DNA of 64,000 bases from Cellulomonas sp. Leaf395 (GCF_001424125.1 NZ_LMQI01000004.1:1-64000); one strand, 5' to 3'; shown: positions 7,939-16,857, numbered from the stretch's first letter. Notes: a model not told the origin generated them from the sequence alone. Program-made: numbers and translations.

Positions 7939-8012
7939 TCACGGGACGACCACGGCCTTGCCGCCGATGACGCCGGCCTCCATGTCCCGGTGCGCCTGGG
8001 CGATGTCGTGCC
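7939..8012 (-). pseudogene. C-terminal scrap of a quinone oxidoreductase / zinc-type dehydrogenase
   Basis: Only the last 24 codons survive, ending AHRDMEAGVIGGKAVVVP and a TGA. This is the typical end of medium-chain quinone oxidoreductases (AHRLMEAG...GKIVLVP). Upstream coding sequence is replaced by unrelated DNA that leads into the glycosyltransferase promoter, so the break point is near 8013. Confidence 0.7.
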
Positions 8013-8128
8013 GGTAAGACCTGTCCTACAGGACGCGTGGACTCGTTGAGCTCTGACGTGCCAGTCCGACCCATGCGGTTGCGCCGGCCGTCGATCGTCT
8101 GCACTGGTTCTGACGACCGGCTGGTACG

Positions 8129-8151
8129 CTTTGCTAACACTGTTCGCAAAG
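8129..8151. promoter_or_regulatory. TetR-type operator before the glycosyltransferase gene
   Basis: Left arm CTTTGCTAACA (8129-8139), one central base, right arm TGTTCGCAAAG (8141-8151), with 10 of 11 positions paired. It overlaps a TACGCT -10-like box (8125-8130) and ends on the GGAG of the ribosome site. It is the expected target of the TetR protein encoded downstream of the glycosyltransferase. Confidence 0.75.
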
Positions 8152-8159
8152 GAGCCCTC

Positions 8160-9395
8160 ATGCACGTCCTGGTACTCGCCCCCGGCACCCGTGGGGATGT
8201 CGCCCCCGCGGCCGGCCTCGCGGCATCCTTCGTCGCGGACGGCCACGACGTCACGATCGTCGCGAACGCCGAGTACGGACACCTCGTCGACGACGCCGGC
8301 GGCACGCACGTCGCGATCGAGTCGACGCTCACCCCTGAGCCCTCCGCGCAGGACCGCGACGACGCCGGCAAGGCGTCCAAGCCGGGGGTGCGGGCCTACC
8401 TGCAGACACTTCGTACCTACATGGACGCTGCGGCGTCGGCGGCGCTCGAGGCGGCGCCGGGGTCCGACGTGATCCTCACGAACGCCATCTCCCCCTACGG
8501 TCACGACATCGCCGAGCACCTGGGCGTCCCGTCGGCCGAGGCTCTTCTGCAGCCTGCGCGCCCCAGCCGCGACTACCCGCCGATGATCGCCAGCGCACGC
8601 GACCTGGGCGCGTTCGGCAACCGGCTCGCCGGCCACCTCGCCCAGCTGGTGACCACCCCCTACGACCCGGCGTGCGCGCGGGTCCGGGCCGAGCTGGGCC
8701 TGCGCCCCGAGAGTCGCCGGTCCGCCCAGCGCCGCCGCCGCGAGCAGGGGATGCGCGTGCACCACGGGATCAGTCCGGCCGTCCTCCCGCGGCCGAGCGA
8801 CTGGCCCGCCGAGCTCACCCTCGACGGGTTCTGGTGGCCGCCCGCCCCCTCCCGCTGGAGCCCGCCCGAGCAGCTCGAGACCTTCCTGTCGACCGGTCCG
8901 GCACCCGTCGTGATCTCGCTGGGCAGCCTGCCGTCGGGCGTGGCCGTCGCCGACGCGATCGTCGACGCGCTCGCATCGGGGACCCATCGGGTCGTGCTCC
9001 AAGGTGAGGACCTCCGTGACGCCGCCGAGCGCCTCGGCGCCGACCGAGCACTCCACGTCGGCGATGTGCCCCACGAGTGGCTGCTCCCGCACGCCGCCGC
9101 GGTGGTCCATCAGGCCGGTGCCGGGGTCAGCGCCGCGGCACTGCGAGCGGGTGTGCCGTCCGTCCCGCTCCCGATCCACACCGACCAGCCGTTCTGGGCA
9201 CGGCGCCTGGGCCAGCTGCACGCGGCCACCGGCCCGCTGCCCGTCAAGCAGGTCACCGGCGAGAAGCTCGCCGCGATGATCGAGCACGCCACGTCCTCGA
9301 CCACCTTGCGGCGGGGCGCCCAGGCGGTCCGCGACGCCATCGCCGGCGAGGACGGGACCGCGCCGCTGCGCACCTGGCTCCGGCAGCTCGCCTGA
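8160..9395 (+). CDS. MGT-family (GT1, UDP-glycosyltransferase-like) glycosyltransferase
   Basis: A 411-residue GT-B enzyme. It begins MHVLVLAPGTRGDVAPAAGLA, the classic acceptor-side start of the vancomycin/macrolide glycosyltransferase class. The C-terminal donor domain has VVISLGSLPSG and VPHEWLLPHAAAVVHQAGAG, followed by VPSVPLPIHTDQPFWARR, the nucleotide-sugar signature. The ATG at 8160 follows AAAGGAG. The protein probably glycosylates a small hydrophobic acceptor, either for detoxification or for a natural product. It is followed after 34 bases by a TetR gene and preceded by an operator, so acceptor-like ligands may induce it. Confidence 0.9.
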   Translation: MHVLVLAPGTRGDVAPAAGLAASFVADGHDVTIVANAEYGHLVDDAGGTHVAIESTLTPEPSAQDRDDAGKASKPGVRAYLQTLRTYMDAAASAALEAAPGSDVILTNAISPYGHDIAEHLGVPSAEALLQPARPSRDYPPMIASARDLGAFGNRLAGHLAQLVTTPYDPACARVRAELGLRPESRRSAQRRRREQGMRVHHGISPAVLPRPSDWPAELTLDGFWWPPAPSRWSPPEQLETFLSTGPAPVVISLGSLPSGVAVADAIVDALASGTHRVVLQGEDLRDAAERLGADRALHVGDVPHEWLLPHAAAVVHQAGAGVSAAALRAGVPSVPLPIHTDQPFWARRLGQLHAATGPLPVKQVTGEKLAAMIEHATSSTTLRRGAQAVRDAIAGEDGTAPLRTWLRQLA

Positions 9396-9429
9396 CCGGC
9401 GCGCCGCCGAGATGGGGGAGGATCGTCCG

Positions 9430-10104
9430 ATGGCTCACGAGGTGGTCTGGCTCCGGGGGGTGAGCTCCGGAGTCGGGCGTCCCCCGCGGCACACCCGCGA
9501 GACCGTGACCCTCGCGGCGATCCACGCCGCCGACCGCGATGGGCTCCCTGCGTTGACCATGCGCAGCGTCGCAGCCCAGCTCGGCACCGGCGGCGGGTCG
9601 CTCTATCGGCACGTCGCCAGCCGTGAGGAGCTCATCGACCTCATGGTCGACCACGTCGCGGGCGAGTATCTCCTGCACGAACCGAGCGGCCGCTGGCTGG
9701 ACGACCTTGTCGCGCTCGCCGTGCAAGGCCTGCAGATCCACCTGCGACACCCGTGGCTCACCGAGGTCGTCGGCGCTCCGATCGTCGGTCCCAACGGGCT
9801 GAGGGTCAGCGAGCACGTCATGACCCTGCTGGACGAGCATCCCGCGAACGACGGCCAGAAGCTCGTCGCCTACGCCGTCATGAACGCCCTGATCACCTCG
9901 TTCGCTCGCGCCATCCGCAGCGCACCGGACCCCGCGCGGACCGAGGCCCAGGCGGCCTACCTCGCCCATGTCCTCGCCCGCGGCGAACACCCCCACCTCG
10001 CCGCGCTCGACCCCAGCACCGCACGACAGCCCGACGACGTGTTCCCCGAGGCCATCCGCCGGGTCCTGCGCGGTCTCCTCGACGACGACCGCGGAGACCG
10101 GTGA
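9430..10104 (+). CDS. TetR family regulator of the glycosyltransferase unit
   Basis: A 224-residue TetR/AcrR protein. The HTH is ALTMRSVAAQLGTGGGSLYRHVASREELIDLMVD (written here as one region, about residues 36-69). The C-terminal domain is typical of the TetR_C class (ITSFARAI..., VFPEAIRRVLRGLL). I chose the ATG at 9430 because GGGGGAGG precedes it; the ATG at 9412 lies inside that ribosome site. It is co-oriented with the glycosyltransferase and probably autoregulates through the operator at 8129-8151. Confidence 0.85.
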   Translation: MAHEVVWLRGVSSGVGRPPRHTRETVTLAAIHAADRDGLPALTMRSVAAQLGTGGGSLYRHVASREELIDLMVDHVAGEYLLHEPSGRWLDDLVALAVQGLQIHLRHPWLTEVVGAPIVGPNGLRVSEHVMTLLDEHPANDGQKLVAYAVMNALITSFARAIRSAPDPARTEAQAAYLAHVLARGEHPHLAALDPSTARQPDDVFPEAIRRVLRGLLDDDRGDR

Positions 10105-10114
10105 CGACCGGGGC

Positions 10115-10648
10115 CTACGGAGCGCCACCGGTATGGTCGTCCTGACCCCGCGGGCCGGTGAGCCGCCGCTCGAAGAAGACCAGCTCGTCCGACCGGCGCC
10201 ACTCGGTCATCCCCGCGCGGCGCATGACGCCGATCGAGGCGTGATTCTGGGGAGTCGTGTCCGCTCGCACCACGGTCGCGCCATGCTCGGCGGCGATCCG
10301 CAGGACGCGGCGAACGGCAGCGGTGGCCCGTCCGCGCCGGCGCATCGACGGGACGATCCCGTAGCCGATCTCCACGACGCCGTCCGCGTCGGGCGCACCG
10401 AAGAAGCCGATGCCGCCGATCGCGACCCCGCTGACGGCATCACGGATCACGTACAGACCGAACACCGCGCTCTCGGGGTTCCCGTCCTCCTGAGAGAGGA
10501 ACGAGCGGACGGCGTCGTACTCGTCGGCGAGCGGGTAGTCCGGCGCCCACGTGTCCCCTTCCAACGGGACGCCCGCGAGGACGCTCTTCGCCATCGCACG
10601 ACTCATCGCACTGAGGACGATCCCGTCCGACGTGTCCGGCTCCGTCAC
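10115..10648 (-). CDS. GNAT family N-acetyltransferase (RimJ/RimL-like)
   Basis: A 177-residue acetyltransferase. The acetyl-CoA site is VPSMRRRGRATAAVRRVL, with a preceding strand GVVEIGYGIV and the C-terminal block NHASIGVMRRAGMTEWRR. The longer reading frame runs back into the neighbouring ComB-like gene. The GTG at 10648 is the first start after that gene's stop codon (gap 16 bases), so the two form an operon. The acceptor is unknown; ribosomal-protein or amino-sugar acetylation are the common family roles. Confidence 0.82.
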   Translation of the reverse strand: MTEPDTSDGIVLSAMSRAMAKSVLAGVPLEGDTWAPDYPLADEYDAVRSFLSQEDGNPESAVFGLYVIRDAVSGVAIGGIGFFGAPDADGVVEIGYGIVPSMRRRGRATAAVRRVLRIAAEHGATVVRADTTPQNHASIGVMRRAGMTEWRRSDELVFFERRLTGPRGQDDHTGGAP

Positions 10649-10664
10649 TGCTTTCCCATCGTGG

Positions 10665-11450
10665 TCACCATGCCCGGAACGCTGGCCCGAGCCCGTCGTC
10701 GCGCAGTCGCGGGAGCGCCCTCGTGACCTCCGCCTGCACCGCGATGAGGACGTCGTCGCTCCAGCCGGACTCGATGAGCTCACGCCCGCTGGTGCTCGCC
10801 ATGATCGCGCCCGCCGGGTCCGGCGTCCCGTCCCAGAGGGTGGCTGCGGCCTGTGCCTCGGGCGAGAGAGTCGCGCGGAGGCCGGGTTCGGATCGGAGGA
10901 GCGCGGAGGTGATGGCGCCGGCCCCGAGGTGGTCTTCCACGCACGGGCGCAGGCTCGTGTCCGGCCACCGCTCGCCCGCCGGCACGAGGACGACGTCGTG
11001 GCGCTCGGACCGGGCCATATGGTCGAGGGCGTAGGCGGCTACGGCGCTGGCATTGCGCAGGCAACCGGCGACGACGGGTGCACCTGCGCTGAGCAACGTG
11101 TGCGCGATCGTGGCGCCGTTCGGCGAGGGAAGGACGAGTCGGTCCACCGCCGCGTGCGTGAGAGACGCGGGTGACAGGCTGATCCGTCCATCGCCTCGAG
11201 GGCGCGCGAGCGTGGCCCCGACGAGTCGTGCCAGCCTCTGCGCACCGGCGCGGTCCCGGTGGGGGTACGGATGGACGACGGTGCCCTGCTCGCACGCCAC
11301 GGTCACGGTGGTGGAGAAGGACAGGACGTCCACCACGATCACCAGGGTTGCCGTCGCGCCCTCGCCGACGAGGGCCTGTGCACCCGTCGGCCCCCACTCG
11401 AGCCGTACGCGGTATGGCCATTGGTCGGGAAGTCCCCGGGCGTCCGTCAC
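10665..11450 (-). CDS. ComB-like 2-phosphosulfolactate phosphatase family protein
   Basis: A 261-residue protein with the ComB family core: VIVVDVLSFSTTVTVA near the N-terminus, LVLPSPNGATIAHTLL in the middle, and VVAGCLRNASAVAAYAL. In methanogens ComB dephosphorylates 2-phosphosulfolactate in coenzyme M biosynthesis. In actinobacteria, which lack coenzyme M, the substrate is unknown and a general phosphatase role is likely. The start is a GTG six bases after CACACT. The gene precedes the acetyltransferase in the same direction. Confidence 0.78.
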   Translation of the reverse strand: MTDARGLPDQWPYRVRLEWGPTGAQALVGEGATATLVIVVDVLSFSTTVTVACEQGTVVHPYPHRDRAGAQRLARLVGATLARPRGDGRISLSPASLTHAAVDRLVLPSPNGATIAHTLLSAGAPVVAGCLRNASAVAAYALDHMARSERHDVVLVPAGERWPDTSLRPCVEDHLGAGAITSALLRSEPGLRATLSPEAQAAATLWDGTPDPAGAIMASTSGRELIESGWSDDVLIAVQAEVTRALPRLRDDGLGPAFRAW

Positions 11451-11488
11451 GACAGGAGTGTGTCATCGGACGTGAGCGCTCCGGAGGC

Positions 11489-11716
11489 TCAGTCCTCGGC
11501 ACCCTCGGGAGCCGAGGAGTCGTTCCTGCGGGATCGCTCGACGATGGCCACGGTCAGGAACACCAGGCCAAGCCCCGCGAAGACGAGGGCCACAGGCACA
11601 GGGCCGACGGAGTCGAGGAAGCGGGAGATCGCGCCGTACCTGCGGCGGCTGTCGGGTTCAGCGATCTGCCCCCAGAGGGGCGTGACGTGACGGTTGGGCT
11701 GCGAGTCCGTGGTCAC
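11489..11716 (-). CDS. Small single-pass membrane protein
   Basis: A 75-residue protein. The N-terminal half is polar (MTTDSQPNRHVTPLWGQ), one helix PVPVALVFAGLGLVFLTVAI spans about residues 40-59, and a charged tail EGAED ends it. The start codon is GTG. I do not recognise the family. The conventional codon bias and the tidy end, 38 bases before the ComB-like gene start, support it as real. Confidence 0.6.
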   Translation of the reverse strand: MTTDSQPNRHVTPLWGQIAEPDSRRRYGAISRFLDSVGPVPVALVFAGLGLVFLTVAIVERSRRNDSSAPEGAED

Positions 11717-12064
11717 CGCAGGACGCCCGCTCCACGGCGTCGCGGGAAGCGTCCGGGGGAGGCCGCGGAACCGGGCCGATGACGCTGCCAGGTCACGAGC
11801 ACAAGCCCGACCAGCGCTCGAGCAGCATCCGCGATGCCCGCACGTGGTCCACGGGTCTCACCTCGCGTGACCCAGTCGAACGGTCTCGGTCATGAGCGGG
11901 GACCTGGAGGAGTCCTCGTCTGTCATCCCACCCCAGACCGCATCGACACCGGCTGATCACTTCACCATTGCTTTGATCGCGACTACCATAAAAGGTGCAT
12001 TTCCGGCGCTCGTCGGAACAGTCGATCCCCCGACGGCGTCCGCTGGCTCGGAGGGAGCCCCGCC
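11717..12064. other. Intergenic region before the amidase gene
   Basis: About 350 bases without a convincing gene. The right end has a locally A/T-rich patch with TTCACC, 17 bases, then TACCAT (about 11960-11988), a plausible promoter for the plus-strand amidase. Its ribosome site GGAGGGAG lies just before 12065. I see no strong hairpin. Confidence 0.5.
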
Positions 12065-13051
12065 ATGGCACTGTTCCCCGCTGCAAACCTGAAGCTCATC
12101 GACCACAAGTTCCTGAACGTGGCCCCGATCGCCGTCTACAACCGGGTCAACTTGCACACGCAAGGTGGACTCGGGTCGCTGTTCGGCTTCCGCAGTCAGC
12201 CGAATAGGCCGAGCGCACACTTCTGGGTCTCTCAGGCTGGGGTCGTGGAGCAGTACGTCGACACGGATATCCGCGCGGAAGCCGACCTGGAGGGCAACGA
12301 CGCCACGGTCTCGGTCGAGACCGAGGGCGGCGAGAGCTCGGCGATTGCCCAGATCCAGGAATGGACGGCCCCCCAGCTCCAGTCCCTCACCGCCCTGGTC
12401 GCCTGGATCATGTCGACGCACAACATCGAGTTGCGGTTGGCAACGGACTCGAAGCCCGGTCCGAGCTCGCGCGGGCTGTCGTGGCACCGGCTGGGAATCG
12501 ACGGCAACTTCCCCGAGCTGCCTGACATGCTCGCCGGACGCAAGCAACGTGGTGGTGGGATGCACTACTCGACGGCGACCGGAAAGGTGTGCCCAGGGAA
12601 CGCGAAGATCCACCAGATCCCGGGCATCCTTGCCGCGATAACGGGCACCAGCCCTGCCGTGGTCAGCCCCGCCCCGGTCGCGCCGACGGCGGCTGTCCCG
12701 CTTGAGGTGGACGGGTTCTGGGGGTCGGCGACCACCACTCGCGCGCAGGAGGTCCTGGGCCAGCCGGCCGACGGGCAGGTGCGGTTCCAGTTCAGGAACA
12801 ACAAGCAGCCCGCCATGACGACTGGCTGGGTGTTCGACTTCGCTCCCGGCCGAGGGTCCCCGCTCATCACCCGAATGCAGGAGATCATGGCTGCGGCGGG
12901 GCAGTACCAGGGGACAGTCGACGGCGTCGCCGGCTCGGAGTCCACCAAAGGCCTGCAGCGCAGGTTCGGAATCGCGGTCGACGGCATCCTGCCGGCGAAG
13001 TCCCCGACGGTGATGGCGCTTCAGCGAGCCTTGAACGCCGGGACTTTCTAG
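12065..13051 (+). CDS. Peptidoglycan N-acetylmuramoyl-L-alanine amidase with C-terminal binding domain (endolysin-like)
   Basis: A 328-residue amidase_2-type zinc enzyme. The likely ligands are His31 (VNLHTQGG), His141 (SWHRLGIDGN) and Cys176 (GKVCPGNAKIH). A linker rich in Pro and Ala follows, then a peptidoglycan-binding-like region with FWGSATTTRAQEVLG and GTVDGVAGSESTKGLQRRFG. There is no signal peptide, so it resembles actinophage endolysins or amidases released by lysis or a holin. No other phage genes are nearby. It may be a domesticated phage lysin or a toxin against neighbouring cells. Confidence 0.85.
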   Translation: MALFPAANLKLIDHKFLNVAPIAVYNRVNLHTQGGLGSLFGFRSQPNRPSAHFWVSQAGVVEQYVDTDIRAEADLEGNDATVSVETEGGESSAIAQIQEWTAPQLQSLTALVAWIMSTHNIELRLATDSKPGPSSRGLSWHRLGIDGNFPELPDMLAGRKQRGGGMHYSTATGKVCPGNAKIHQIPGILAAITGTSPAVVSPAPVAPTAAVPLEVDGFWGSATTTRAQEVLGQPADGQVRFQFRNNKQPAMTTGWVFDFAPGRGSPLITRMQEIMAAAGQYQGTVDGVAGSESTKGLQRRFGIAVDGILPAKSPTVMALQRALNAGTF

Positions 13052-13209
13052 TTGCCGACGCGCGCGTGACCTCGCGCAGGGCATGGTCCGGTGCGCTGTT
13101 GGCGAGCCGAGATCCGTCCCCACGATGACGGATCGCTGATCGTCGCGCGCTCGTGGCCACACCGTGGTCGTGCCGTGCGGACGGATCAGGAGCACGCCAT
13201 CGTCTACGG

Positions 13210-13686
13210 ATGAGCACTCCGGCACTCGCACCCGTCGTCCGCCGTGTCGTCCGGTCCGACCAGCCGCGATGGGCCGAGCTCTTCGCCGACTACCGCGACT
13301 TCTACGGCCTCGGAACCGACAGCGCGGCGGTCGCGCGGACGTGGGAGTGGGTCGTCGGAGAGCAGCACGGGCTGATCGGACTTGTCGCCGTGTCGGCCGA
13401 GAGCACGAGCGAGCTTCTCGGCCTGGCCAACCTGCGGGCGTTCGCGCGTCCGTCCACCGGGACGATCGGCCTGTACCTCGACGACCTGTTCGCCGACCCG
13501 TCGGCCCGTCGCCGGGGCGTCGGCGCAGCCCTCCTCGACGCCGCGGCGGACCTGGCCGCGCAGCGGGGGGCGACCGTCGTCCGGTGGATCACCGACGGCG
13601 GAAACGTGACGGCCCGCGCGCTCTATGACCAGCACGCGGCGGCAACCCCATGGATCACCTACGACATGCCACCCGCCGGTCGATAG
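13210..13686 (+). CDS. GNAT family N-acetyltransferase
   Basis: A 158-residue enzyme. The core is LYLDDLFADPSARRRGVGAALLDAA, containing the RRxGxG/A acetyl-CoA motif, and the end is NVTARALYDQHAAATPWITY. The ATG at 13210 lies directly after a CATCGT/CTACGG stretch, so a leaderless message is possible. The gene is followed nine bases later by the GrpB-family gene in the same direction. Confidence 0.85.
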   Translation: MSTPALAPVVRRVVRSDQPRWAELFADYRDFYGLGTDSAAVARTWEWVVGEQHGLIGLVAVSAESTSELLGLANLRAFARPSTGTIGLYLDDLFADPSARRRGVGAALLDAAADLAAQRGATVVRWITDGGNVTARALYDQHAAATPWITYDMPPAGR

Positions 13687-13695
13687 CCTCGGACG

Positions 13696-14295
13696 GTGGT
13701 CAGCGCCGAGGAGATCGTCCGCACCCACCCCTACGACCCCGACTGCGCCGAGTGGCTGGTGCCGCCGCAGTCGGTCGACATCACCGTCGCCGAGTACGAC
13801 CCCATCTGGCCGGCCGCGTACGCCGTGCTGGCCGACCGCGTGCGAGGGGCGCTCGGAGACGGGGTGCTCGCGCTTGAGCACGTCGGGTCCACGTCGGTCC
13901 CGGGCCTCGCGGCCAAGCCGATCATCGACCTCGACCTGACCGTCGCCGACTCCACCGACGAGTCGGGCTACCGGCCGCAGCTCGAGGCTTCGGGCTTCGC
14001 GCTGGTCCTGCGCGAGCGGGCCTGGCACGAGCACCGCATGCTCACCCACGACGCCCCGCACGCGAACCTGCACGTCTGGAGCCCGGACTGCCCCGAGGCG
14101 GTTCGGCACGTCCTGTTGCGCGACTGGTTGCGCGAGCACCCGCAGGACCGCGACGCCTACGCGGCGGCCAAGCGCGCGGCCGCGGACCGGCTGCGCACGG
14201 GCGGAGGAGGCCTGGTGGTGGACTACAACGAGCTCAAGGCGCCGGTGATCCGCGAGATCCTGGACCGCGTCTTCCACGCGCACGACCTGCTGTGA
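13696..14295 (+). CDS. GrpB family protein (nucleotidyltransferase fold)
   Basis: A 199-residue protein with the GrpB/UPF0157 core: ALEHVGSTSVPGLAAKPIIDLDLTV (residues about 56-80), in which GSTS and the DxD pair match the nucleotidyltransferase active-site pattern. HEHRMLTHDAPHANLHVW follows. The start is GTG, six bases after TAGCCT. The family is widespread, and its substrate has not been established. Confidence 0.85.
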   Translation: MVSAEEIVRTHPYDPDCAEWLVPPQSVDITVAEYDPIWPAAYAVLADRVRGALGDGVLALEHVGSTSVPGLAAKPIIDLDLTVADSTDESGYRPQLEASGFALVLRERAWHEHRMLTHDAPHANLHVWSPDCPEAVRHVLLRDWLREHPQDRDAYAAAKRAAADRLRTGGGGLVVDYNELKAPVIREILDRVFHAHDLL

Positions 14296-14329
14296 CATCC
14301 GGCGGCCGCCTGCCGTCTACGATCCGCGG

Positions 14330-14710
14330 ATGATCCGGCTCCGGGACGTCACCTTCCTCGTTCACGACCACGACGAGGCGCTGACGTTCTTCGTCGATGC
14401 CCTCGGCTTCGCCGTCCGGCAGGACGAGACGTTCGACGGCGGGTGGCGTCGGGTCGTCGTCGGACCTCCCGACGGCGGCACAGGGTTCGTCCTCGCGCTG
14501 AGCGGTGCCGACAGCGCCGTCGGGCGCCAGGCAGGTGCTGACGTGGCGTTCTTCCTGGAGACCGACGACTTCGCGGCGCAGCACGAGCGGATGGTCCGGC
14601 ACGGGGTGCGGTTCCGGGAGGAGCCGCGGCACGAGCCGTACGGGACGGTCGCGGTGTTCGAGGACCTGTACGGCGGCGCGTGGGACCTCATCGAGCCCCC
14701 GGCGCACTGA
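14330..14710 (+). CDS. VOC superfamily protein
   Basis: A 126-residue glyoxalase-fold protein: LRDVTFLVHDHDEALTFFVDALG at the start, VAFFLETDDFAAQHERM in the second module, and the end VAVFEDLYGGAWDLIEPP. A TACGAT box lies six bases before the ATG. Single-module proteins of this type dimerise to form the metal site. Function is unknown. Confidence 0.85.
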   Translation: MIRLRDVTFLVHDHDEALTFFVDALGFAVRQDETFDGGWRRVVVGPPDGGTGFVLALSGADSAVGRQAGADVAFFLETDDFAAQHERMVRHGVRFREEPRHEPYGTVAVFEDLYGGAWDLIEPPAH

Positions 14711-14743
14711 CCCAAGCGGCTCCGGGGCGAAGCCTCCTCTTGA

Positions 14744-15508
14744 TCACCGCCACAGGCCCCGCTCGACGAGCACGTCCCGCAGCAGGTCCGCGCGGTCGCT
14801 GATGATCCCGTCGACCCCCAGGTCGAGCAGCGTGCGCATCGCGTCCGCGTCGTTCACGGTCCACACGTGCACGAGCCGGCCGGCCCGGTGCGCGGTCCGC
14901 ACGTGCCGCTCGGTGAGGACCTGCCGCCCGCGGAACAGCCACGGCACCTGGAACGCGTCGACCCGGCGCGCCGCCCACGCCGGCACCCGGCCGGTCCGGC
15001 CGGACACGAAGAACGCCGCACCCTCGGCGGTGGCGGCCGACGTCGCGACCGGCCGTGAGAGCCGTGCGACCGTCGCATCCCGGCGGGCGGCCGAGAACGA
15101 CCCGACGCACACCCGGTCGTGGGACGCCGTTCGTTCGATCGCGTCGGCGACCGGCCCGATGCCCGAGCGCTCCTTGACGTCGACGTTGACCCGGAGCTCG
15201 GGCCACGTGCCGAGGACGTCCTCGAGCAGAGGCACGGGCTCGACCCCACCGATCCGAGCTCGGCCGACCACCGACCAGGCCAGCTCGGAGACGCGACCCG
15301 AGCCGTCCGTGGTGCGGTCCAGCGTCGCGTCGTGCAGCGCGACCGCGACACCGTCGGCCGTCCCGTGCGCGTCGGTCTCGACCCACCGGTACCCGAGGTC
15401 GACGGCCGCCTGGAACGCCGCCAGCGAGTTCTCCAGCCCGCTCGGTGAGAAACCGCGGTGTGCGAGCGCGGCGACGCTGCCTGCCTCGCCGAAGTACGGG
15501 TGCGTCAT
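14744..15508 (-). CDS. Glycerophosphodiester phosphodiesterase
   Basis: A 254-residue GDPD-fold enzyme. The catalytic signature is AHRGFSPSGLENSLAAFQAA, with the His-Arg pair, then ETDAHGTADGVAVALHDATLDRTT with the metal-binding Glu/Asp and the second His. The end VHVWTVNDADAMRTLLDLGVDGIISDRAD is characteristic. There is no signal peptide, so it is probably cytoplasmic and recycles glycerophosphodiesters from phospholipid turnover. The ATG at 15508 is chosen because homologues begin shortly before the AHRG motif. It lies 56 bases after the MFS gene on the same strand. Confidence 0.9.
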   Translation of the reverse strand: MTHPYFGEAGSVAALAHRGFSPSGLENSLAAFQAAVDLGYRWVETDAHGTADGVAVALHDATLDRTTDGSGRVSELAWSVVGRARIGGVEPVPLLEDVLGTWPELRVNVDVKERSGIGPVADAIERTASHDRVCVGSFSAARRDATVARLSRPVATSAATAEGAAFFVSGRTGRVPAWAARRVDAFQVPWLFRGRQVLTERHVRTAHRAGRLVHVWTVNDADAMRTLLDLGVDGIISDRADLLRDVLVERGLWR

Positions 15509-15564
15509 GGGCCGCGACCTCCACGACCAGTCCAGCACAGGCTGCGACAGGACGGGCAGGTGCG

Positions 15565-16752
15565 TCACTCCCCGCGCCGCCGCCGGTCGCTGAGCAGGAG
15601 GAGCGCCGGCACGAGAACGAGGGCGCCGGCGGCGAGCGTCAACGCGGACCACCCCGCGAGCGCGAGGACCACCGTCGAGGTGAGGGTGCCGGCCGCAGCC
15701 GAGATCCACACGACGGCCTCGACGGAGCCCTCCACGTCGGCGCGCTGCTCCGCGGGCAGCCCGACGGCGAGCGACGCGCTGCCGCCGACGAAGCACAGGT
15801 TCCACCCGTATCCGAGCGCGAACAGGCCCACCGCCTGGGGGACGAGGGCGCCGGATGCGGCCACGATCGTCGAGACGACGAGCGTGCCGAGGCCGAACGC
15901 CATCACCGGCCCCGGGCCCAGGCCGTCGACGAGGCGTCCCGTGACCGGTGACAGCACGAACATGCCCAGCGTGTGGGCTCCGAGGACGAGGCCGACGACA
16001 TCCAGCCCGTGATGGTGCAGGTGGAGCTGGACCGGCACCGACGTCATCACGGCGGCCATCACGACCTGACCGGTGACCATGACCGCGAGACCGTCGCGTC
16101 CGGCCGGGGACCGCAGGATCGTCCGCACGGGCACCCCGGAGGTGCTCGCGGGTCGTCGGGCCGTGCGCAGCCTGCTCACCGCGAGCGCGGCGAGCAGGCC
16201 CGCCGGCACGCTGAGCAGGAACGCGCCGGAGAGCGCGGGCCGTCCGAGGGCTTCCGCGAGGCGCGCGGTGGGGAGCAGGAGCAGCGGGCCGCCGACGGCG
16301 CCGACGGTGCCCGCCCAGACGATCAGGCCGATGGCGAACCCGCGTCGCCGCGGGGGCACCATCTCGGCGGCCACGTACCGGGACAGCTGCGCGGCCGCGT
16401 TGCCGAGGCCGATCAGGAGCATGCCGACGACGAGCAGCCCGACGTTGCCGAGCGGCACGGCCATCGCACCGGCCGCGGCACCGAGCGCGCTCGCGAGATA
16501 CCCGAGCCGCAGGGCCGTCGGGGTGCCGGTGCGGTGGGTCAGAGAGGTGACCAGGAGGGCACCGAGCCCGGTTCCGACGACCGCCGCCGTGCCGGGCACC
16601 CCGCCCCACGCCGGCCCCAGGGCGTCGACCGCGACCAGTGCGGCCACGGTGCTGGTCGTCGCGATCACCGCGCTGTTCAGGGCGGCGCCGACGAACAGCG
16701 CCGACGTCGCCGGGGTCACTGCGGTGGGCAGGCGTGCCGTGGTCAGTGCCAT
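15565..16752 (-). CDS. MFS transporter
   Basis: A 395-residue protein with about 12 hydrophobic helices. The loop 2-3 region is SLTHRTGTPTALRLGYLAS, and the loop before the mid-membrane helices is AAEMVPPRRRGFAIG. The C-terminal half has GRLVDGLGPGPVMAFGLGTL. The ATG at 16752 lies seven bases after TAGCGT. It is divergently transcribed from an Lrp-type regulator across about 105 bases, so the exported substrate may be an amino acid or a related effector. This is inference from layout. Confidence 0.85.
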   Translation of the reverse strand: MALTTARLPTAVTPATSALFVGAALNSAVIATTSTVAALVAVDALGPAWGGVPGTAAVVGTGLGALLVTSLTHRTGTPTALRLGYLASALGAAAGAMAVPLGNVGLLVVGMLLIGLGNAAAQLSRYVAAEMVPPRRRGFAIGLIVWAGTVGAVGGPLLLLPTARLAEALGRPALSGAFLLSVPAGLLAALAVSRLRTARRPASTSGVPVRTILRSPAGRDGLAVMVTGQVVMAAVMTSVPVQLHLHHHGLDVVGLVLGAHTLGMFVLSPVTGRLVDGLGPGPVMAFGLGTLVVSTIVAASGALVPQAVGLFALGYGWNLCFVGGSASLAVGLPAEQRADVEGSVEAVVWISAAAGTLTSTVVLALAGWSALTLAAGALVLVPALLLLSDRRRRGE

Positions 16753-16857
16753 GCGACCGACGCTACGAAGGCGAGGCGCTGCGGTGAACGGCCGATCGCA
16801 GGCGTTCGTCAGCCTTCGCTTCTCGATCACGAGGTGTTCCGGCGCTACGGTTTATAG

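Noticed and set aside
12565..13231. Minus-strand frames opposite the amidase
   Set aside because: Low-complexity Arg/Pro-rich translations typical of reverse frames in high-GC DNA.
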